From positions 1-20,126 of the forward strand of contig JAWWBX010000051.1 in NCBI GenBank assembly GCA_033720735.1: a stretch of 20,126 nucleotides of DNA, written 5' to 3'. The notes beneath the pieces were generated by a model that ran no database searches, was not told where the DNA came from, and saw only the letters and a program-made list of their open reading frames with translations. Origin of the DNA: B8-G4 sp033720735. GTDB taxonomy: Bacteria > Bacteroidota > Bacteroidia > Chitinophagales > Saprospiraceae. Made by a program: the position numbers and the translations under genes. Below are positions 15,620-20,126 of the stretch, piece by piece; the stretch's first letter is position 1, and each line of letters starts with the position of its first letter.

Positions 15620-17406
15620 AAGAGTTTGAGTTGGGTTCCAAACAACAAGGTACTGAAGTCGTCAAACTGCTCCTTCAGATTCTCAAAATGATCTCCGGTG
15701 ATCTCCAGGGTTTCGCTCTGGTTGTTCATGAAATGGTACACCACGACATCGCGCGCTTTGTCGTAGTGCGAAAACGCGAAGATCTTTGACTTCTTCTCCC
15801 CTTTCAGCGCGTTTTCGTCGATAATGAAAGGAGACAGGCTCAGGTAGCTCTCTACATTGTCGAGTTCCTTGAGCAACAACACAGACTTGGCATCCGTGAA
15901 ATGCGTGTAGACGGCCTCGGCATCCAGATACCCCGCGGTGACCGTGTCCAGACTCACCTTGTAGTGGCGGTACGTTGGCGCCCGGTGACGGGACTTGATC
16001 AGGTCGATGGCCTTGATGGTCGTGAGCTTGTACTTGGCCGCGAAGCCGAAGTGTTTGAAGAGCGTACTCAGTTTTTCCTCGGCCTGGAGGCAAAGACTTT
16101 CCATCTCATCACCACTGATTTTGTCGCCCGAATGCAGGATACCTTTGATCTCCTCCATGAATTGGTACGCCTGCTGCAGGTCAGCTTCGTCGGCAAAGAG
16201 CTTTGACAGACCTTGCAACTCCTCGATGAAGTATGGTACCTCATGCCGGTCAAGTTCTTCGAGGATCGGGCCGATCACCTTGAAAAAATTGAAGACCGCC
16301 CGCTCATCGCCTGAGACCGTGAGCATCGACCGGATGGATTCTTTGCAATTGTCGCCGATCTCGATCCCCTTCTCATGCACCGCATCCCAGAGCTGTGCGA
16401 CCATCGAAAAGGTGAGCAATTCGACGATGGCATTGTACGTGACGATCAGCTGCTTGAGCCGCTCAGGCCCTACAGTATCAAGCTTGACATGGATATTCTC
16501 AGGATCGGCGGCAAACAGTTTGCGGATGTGTTCGCCGATCGGCGAAGGCACGCTGTCCATGATGGCCCGCCGCACCTTGCGCACGTCGATCGTCTTGCCT
16601 TTGGAGGCCTGAAAGGCAAGGAACTCCAATTCATCGCTATACTCGGCGAGAGAATCAAACAGCGCCTGGGTGAGCGTTTCGTTGACCGGCACCACATTGA
16701 CGTTGTATCGTTCGCTGGGGCCGCGCACGACGATCTGGTCGTGACTTTTCTCCGGCAGCTTCCAGTGCTGCACCTCTTCAGAACCTTCCCGCAGGTAGAG
16801 GCCCCACGGGATCTCGTCACTCGGGCTCTCACCCCATGGGATCAGGACCCCGCCAGATCCGTCGCTGCCGGCACTCACTACCGAGGTCTCACGCCCGTCA
16901 ATGCTCTTGATCGTGGCACTGGCTACATTGAATGCCTCTCTGATCGTATGTTGCTTGGTCAGCGCCTCGTAAAAGGTGATCGAGAACTCCATCGCCTTGG
17001 TATCCTCAATCGGCACCGAGGTGGCGATCACCGCAGGGGTGCCAAGTTGCAGCAGGTACTCCACCTGTGCCTTTGTCGAACAGCCGTTGAGAAAGACCAA
17101 CTTCAGGTTGGCCTGCTCTTTCAGCAATTCGGCGACGCCTGCAGCATTTGCGGCCTGCCCCTCCAGCATAAGTTTCGTGCTGGTCGCGTGTCCGCCGTAA
17201 TGGAAGATCGCTACGCGGTTTTTGAACTCGATCAGGTACCGCTTGATCTCCTCGATGGTCGTTTTTGGCTCCCGGTAAAGTTGGAAGTGCTGCTTGCTCT
17301 CGAGGGGGATCAGCCACTCGCAAATACGCTTGCGCTCCTGGTCGAGCAGCGCCAGGTGTGCGTCCGCGTCATTCGCAAAAGCCAGAAACAATACCGGTTT
17401 ATCCAC
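15616..17406 (-). CDS. CHAT-domain cysteine protease with long helical C-terminal region
   Basis: A 596-residue cytoplasmic protein. Residues 1-205 are a CHAT (caspase-like, clan CD) peptidase domain. The catalytic dyad is His73 in HYGGHA and Cys109 in FLNGCS, followed by PAVIATSVPI, AMEFSITFYEAL and the closing EIPWGLYLRE. The dyad is intact, so an active protease that cuts a protein partner is expected. Residues about 240-596 are mostly helical and match no domain I can name; they may receive the signal or bind the ATPase. No signal peptide or membrane segment is present. Translation starts at a GTG, which gives the usual family opening KPVLFLAFAND; no ATG fits. It is the first gene of the run and overlaps the ATPase gene by 4 bp. 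Substrate candidates include products of the same unit. Confidence 0.92.
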   Translation of the reverse strand: MDKPVLFLAFANDADAHLALLDQERKRICEWLIPLESKQHFQLYREPKTTIEEIKRYLIEFKNRVAIFHYGGHATSTKLMLEGQAANAAGVAELLKEQANLKLVFLNGCSTKAQVEYLLQLGTPAVIATSVPIEDTKAMEFSITFYEALTKQHTIREAFNVASATIKSIDGRETSVVSAGSDGSGGVLIPWGESPSDEIPWGLYLREGSEEVQHWKLPEKSHDQIVVRGPSERYNVNVVPVNETLTQALFDSLAEYSDELEFLAFQASKGKTIDVRKVRRAIMDSVPSPIGEHIRKLFAADPENIHVKLDTVGPERLKQLIVTYNAIVELLTFSMVAQLWDAVHEKGIEIGDNCKESIRSMLTVSGDERAVFNFFKVIGPILEELDRHEVPYFIEELQGLSKLFADEADLQQAYQFMEEIKGILHSGDKISGDEMESLCLQAEEKLSTLFKHFGFAAKYKLTTIKAIDLIKSRHRAPTYRHYKVSLDTVTAGYLDAEAVYTHFTDAKSVLLLKELDNVESYLSLSPFIIDENALKGEKKSKIFAFSHYDKARDVVVYHFMNNQSETLEITGDHFENLKEQFDDFSTLLFGTQLKLL

Positions 17407-17485
17407 GTAAGGGGCAGTTGATTGAAAGTGATCCCTCTTGCCTTACCATGGTGTCGTACCCGGTCAAGATAGCCAATGCGGGTGA

Positions 17486-17504
17486 AATCAGGAACTCCCT
17501 GATT
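17486..17504. promoter_or_regulatory. Small hairpin in the lysA-CHAT gap
   Basis: AATCAGG and CCTGATT form a perfect 7-bp stem around the loop AACTC, in the 145-bp gap between the lysA stop and the CHAT start. There is no following T-tract on the minus strand, so it is not a standard terminator. It could be a weak attenuator, an operator dyad or chance. TATCTTGA on the minus strand (17464-17471) is a loose -7 candidate for the CHAT unit. Confidence 0.3.
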
Positions 17505-17551
17505 CCTGGGCCGGACGTTCTTTCGGGTGTTCGGACACTCCTGGTACAGGA

Positions 17552-18751
17552 TCAAGATTCATACCAAATAACACCACCGCGGCCATCGATAGTTTCGGCC
17601 GGGCGGATAACCCTTGCCGAGCTACGGTCCCAGAGCACCTCGGCCGGACGCGGGCGCAGGTTGTAATTGGATGCCATGGTCATGGCATAAGCCCCGGCAT
17701 TTTCGAAACAGAGAATGTCGCCACGCCGCGGTGCGGCGATCTGCACGTCACCGGCAAACGTGTCTGTCTCACACAAATAACCGACGACGGTATGCATGCC
17801 GACGGGTGCCTCCGGACGGGATAAATTCGAGACCTGGTGCGTGGCACCGTAGTACATCGGGCGCAGAAAGTGGTTAAAGCCGGAATTGACATACACAAAC
17901 GTCCGGTTTGCCAGCTGCTTTGTGCTGGTTACGGTCACCAGGAAGTAGCCGGCATTGCCAACCAGGAACTTGCCGGGTTCAAGCATCAGGGTGATCTGGT
18001 GACCGGTGCGTCGCTCATAGTCATCCTTCATTGCCCGGACGCCCTGGCTGAGGGCCTTCAGATCGAGCGGCTGCGGTTGTCCCTGCAAGGGGGCCTTGTA
18101 ACCACCTCCGAGATCGATCACCTTGACCGACTCGCCAAAGCGCTCGGCCATGTCGAACGAGTGCTGCCAGGCGGCCAGAAACTCCTTGGTGGTTCCGACA
18201 TCCGACCCAACATGCACATGGACGCCATTGACCCTGATCCGGTGGCGCGCGAGGATGGCGTCGAGCCGCTCCAGTTCTTCAGGGTAGATCCCGAACTTGG
18301 AGTCACTGGCACCCACCTGCAGCTTGACATGCCCGCCTCCCCGCACGCCCGGATTAAACCGCAACGAGAGCCCGGCACCGGGTTGTTCCTGTCCGATCAG
18401 GTCAAGGATCTCAAGGTTGTCCACGTGCACGTCAATGCCCTGATTAAGGGCCCACAGGTACTCTTCCAATGGGGCACCGCTGGGGGTGAAATTGATCTTT
18501 CCTGTGGGATAGCCACACGACAACGCGAGTTGCAACTCACCCTGCGAGACCGCATCGATCCCGCAGCCCCAATCGCGCAAGAGCATGAGGATATGCCGAT
18601 TACTTAATGCTTTACAGGCAAAATGGACCTCGACATCAGGACCGAATACGGCACGCAGCTGATCCAGATTGGTGCGGATCTGTGAAGCGTCATAGGCATA
18701 CAACGGGGTGCCATGTTCATGGGCAATGGTCAGGAGTGTTTCTCTGGTCAT
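17552..18751 (-). CDS. lysA: Diaminopimelate decarboxylase
   Basis: This 399-residue PLP enzyme converts meso-diaminopimelate to lysine and CO2, the last step of lysine synthesis, in the cytoplasm. The PLP-binding lysine is Lys47 in HFACKALSN. His180 in VHVHVGSD, the phosphate-binding GGG at 215-217 in VIDLGGGYK, EPGK at 258-261, CETD at 327-330 (substrate site, with the cysteine from the partner subunit) and NAGAYAM at 351-357 all fit the family. Length is standard. The open frame extends upstream to 19099, but the ATG at 18749-18751 starts a normal N-terminus (MTRETLLTIAHEHGTPLYAY). It shares one base with the stop of the upstream peptidase gene (TGATG), so the two are translationally coupled. 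A related decarboxylase such as carboxynorspermidine decarboxylase is less likely. Confidence 0.9.
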   Translation of the reverse strand: MTRETLLTIAHEHGTPLYAYDASQIRTNLDQLRAVFGPDVEVHFACKALSNRHILMLLRDWGCGIDAVSQGELQLALSCGYPTGKINFTPSGAPLEEYLWALNQGIDVHVDNLEILDLIGQEQPGAGLSLRFNPGVRGGGHVKLQVGASDSKFGIYPEELERLDAILARHRIRVNGVHVHVGSDVGTTKEFLAAWQHSFDMAERFGESVKVIDLGGGYKAPLQGQPQPLDLKALSQGVRAMKDDYERRTGHQITLMLEPGKFLVGNAGYFLVTVTSTKQLANRTFVYVNSGFNHFLRPMYYGATHQVSNLSRPEAPVGMHTVVGYLCETDTFAGDVQIAAPRRGDILCFENAGAYAMTMASNYNLRPRPAEVLWDRSSARVIRPAETIDGRGGVIWYES

Positions 18752-20064
18752 CAGAACCGGTCGTGGATATAGTTGAGAATCACTTCCATCTCCTCTTTGG
18801 CGCGGGATGAACTCCCGATATAGTTTTGATGCATGAAGCTGAAGATCAGGGTCCGGCCCGAGCGGGTCCTGACAAAACCGCTGAGGCAATGCTTGTTGCG
18901 CAGGGTGCCGGTCTTGGCCCACACAAAAGGACCGTCGGCACCGCCGTACCAGCTTGCGATCGTCCCCGATACACCACCTGCAGGAAAGATCTCCTGAACG
19001 AATGGCATGCCCCGCTCGTCGAGCAACTGCTCCAGCACGCGCACCACACTCCTCGGGGTAAACAGATTGTACCGGGACAACCCGGACCCGTCGAACCATT
19101 GCAAGCTGTCGGGAAGTTGCCTGAAGACACTATCCTGCATCCAGGCGATCATGGCTTCGGCCGAAAACGTATCCCGGGCGGTCAAGGCAGACTGCAGGAG
19201 CAGTTGCTCGGCAATGAAGTTGTCACTTTGCTGCATCAGTCGACGGTAGAGCGTGTCCAGAGGTACGCCAGTGATCGACTCAGGCTCGTCCGGGTGGTCA
19301 AACCCGTAGGCGAGATCGACCTGGCGCCCTAAAGTATCACGCAGTAACTCCATGAGGAGATAGTCATCGACTGAAAACGGCACCGCACGCTCCCAGGGAA
19401 AACGCCGGATGCGGTCGGGATTGATCTCAAACGCATTGGCAAAGGGCAGGCGCTCGATGGAATAGGGTGCACCAGGATTGACCGTGATGTATTGGCTGAA
19501 GTAAGGCGGGTTCACCTCCAGGTCACTGTCCGGTGCCCCGATCCGCAGGTCTATCCGATTGCCGTACAACGGCATTTCTGACCTTTCCACCTGGTAGGCG
19601 TACTGATAATCCGCCCACGACCACCCCGGGCCAAACTTGTCCGTCTCATACCGCGGCGCGTAGTACAATGGCCCGTCGTGCTCCTGCAAGATCTGCAACG
19701 CCCGGCTGGCGCCCGGGATCGGTTCGAACAACAGGGACGGATCGGCAGCACCCCAGAAGTACAAGGTATCTCCACGCTGGGCATAGTACAGGGCCGTGGT
19801 GCTGTCCCCCAGGCACATCAGCGCAGTGCACAGCGTCAGGATCTTGGTGTTGGAAGCTGGCGTGAAGTACTGATCAGACTGCCGCTGGTAGAGCCATTGG
19901 TCCGAGTCCGGATCGTAGAGCGCCAGGCCAAAGTCGTGGCCCCTCAGGCCTTCCGAGTCATTGACGACTTTGGCCAGACCCCGGTCACCCGAGCTCACCA
20001 CCGCGCGATGGACACCGCACCCGGTGAGGATGCCCAGAGCAAGAATCATCCAGAGATTGCGCAT
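18751..20064 (-). CDS. dacB: D-alanyl-D-alanine carboxypeptidase/endopeptidase lipoprotein (S13, PBP4-type)
   Basis: A 437-residue penicillin-binding protein that trims or cleaves peptidoglycan peptides in the periplasm. The three active-site motifs are present: S71-N-T-K74 in TPASNTKIL, S280-D-N282 in MQQSDNFIAE and K384-T-G386 in VWAKTGTL. The DGSGLSRYN element (325-333) is typical of S13 enzymes. LTGC at residues 13-16 is a lipobox, so the enzyme is probably a lipoprotein anchored by Cys16. This differs from the soluble E. coli PBP4. Length fits the family. It is the upstream partner of lysA with a 1-nt stop/start overlap. One gene acts on DAP-containing wall peptides and the other consumes DAP, which may explain the pairing. 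Confidence 0.9.
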   Translation of the reverse strand: MRNLWMILALGILTGCGVHRAVVSSGDRGLAKVVNDSEGLRGHDFGLALYDPDSDQWLYQRQSDQYFTPASNTKILTLCTALMCLGDSTTALYYAQRGDTLYFWGAADPSLLFEPIPGASRALQILQEHDGPLYYAPRYETDKFGPGWSWADYQYAYQVERSEMPLYGNRIDLRIGAPDSDLEVNPPYFSQYITVNPGAPYSIERLPFANAFEINPDRIRRFPWERAVPFSVDDYLLMELLRDTLGRQVDLAYGFDHPDEPESITGVPLDTLYRRLMQQSDNFIAEQLLLQSALTARDTFSAEAMIAWMQDSVFRQLPDSLQWFDGSGLSRYNLFTPRSVVRVLEQLLDERGMPFVQEIFPAGGVSGTIASWYGGADGPFVWAKTGTLRNKHCLSGFVRTRSGRTLIFSFMHQNYIGSSSRAKEEMEVILNYIHDRF

Positions 20065-20126
20065 GCCGTAAAGATGAAGAAAGCGGCGGGAAAAATTGAG
20101 TGAACCCTCCCAAACCCCTCGCGAAC
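20065..20126. other. Upstream region of the S13 gene at the window edge
   Basis: Sixty-two bases between the peptidase start and the right edge. It should hold the promoter of the dacB-lysA pair, but I see no clear -7/-33 pair or gene start in it. Confidence 0.3.

Larger units (their letters stand above)
7759..17406 (-). other. Putative CHAT-STAND envelope operon (seven genes)
   Basis: Seven minus-strand genes follow each other with junctions of -4, +2, -22, +3, +9 and +24 bp, from the CHAT gene to the M28 gene. The first two products lack export signals, the third has one internal membrane helix, and the last four carry lipoprotein or Sec signals. Parts normally fused in one STAND-WD40 protein (ATPase, winged helix with membrane helix, coiled-coil/WD40) are separate genes here. 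The unit is bounded by 145 bp before lysA upstream and by the arsR operator region downstream. The M28 gene is the least certain member. Confidence 0.6.

Noticed and set aside
16375..17421. Plus-strand open frame of 348 codons over the CHAT gene
   Set aside because: Antisense to the CHAT domain with its conserved His and Cys motifs; no coding character of its own.
17521..17545. GTGT-TCGG-ACAC mini-stem downstream of lysA as a terminator
   Set aside because: Only four pairs and no T-run on the minus strand; too weak to call.
18752..19099. N-terminal extension of lysA by 116 codons
   Set aside because: It would lie wholly within the S13 peptidase gene in another frame and resembles no part of the decarboxylase family; the ATG at 18751 fits the family start.

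Overview
The window looks like chromosomal DNA of a moderately GC-rich member of the Bacteroidota. The grounds are an S46 dipeptidyl-peptidase (a family concentrated in this phylum), Sec signal peptides with the G/A-Q ending common there, lipoproteins with an acidic stretch after the lipobox cysteine, and nSTAND1-type ATPase parts of the kind abundant in Saprospiria-like genomes. The subgroup is inference; no rRNA or other marker is present. Nearly all of the sequence is coding. I see no tRNA, rRNA, CRISPR array, transposase or integrase.

Left part (1-7078): the 3' end of dinB (DNA polymerase IV), a convergent YwaF/TIGR02206-type membrane protein, and a divergent S46 dipeptidyl-peptidase whose Arg672 predicts the DPP11 (Asp/Glu) specificity. 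Next come a secreted Asn-Gly-rich beta-solenoid protein with a hairpin directly against its start codon, and a convergent M14 zinc carboxypeptidase with a glutamine-amidotransferase-like C-terminal domain.

Middle (7079-7758): a small ArsR-family repressor gene flanked by two kinds of operator-like DNA. Upstream of it is a large palindrome inside a run of CG-centred motifs spaced by about 10 bp. Downstream, in front of the M14 gene, are two perfect 25-bp direct repeats, each carrying a 6-3-6 dyad.

Right-centre (7759-17406, all on the minus strand): the main point of interest. It is a tightly packed gene run in the order CHAT-domain cysteine protease, nSTAND1 P-loop ATPase, winged-helix/transmembrane/TPR-like protein, surface-type Kelch lipoprotein, exported protein with two hydrophobic segments, exported TPR/coiled-coil/WD40 propeller, exported M28 metallopeptidase with an FN3-like tail. 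Junctions are overlaps or gaps of 2 to 24 bp. The domain set is that of a CHAT plus STAND-WD40 switch, but the STAND protein is split over separate genes and the sensor-like propellers carry export signals. A cytoplasmic protease and ATPase would thus connect through one membrane-spanning subunit to periplasmic and surface sensors. I propose this as an envelope-spanning CHAT-STAND system. Its role (stress sensing, defence or regulated proteolysis) is not shown by the sequence.

Right end (17552-20064): a housekeeping pair of an S13 penicillin-binding lipoprotein (D-Ala-D-Ala carboxypeptidase) followed, with a 1-nt stop/start overlap, by lysA (diaminopimelate decarboxylase).
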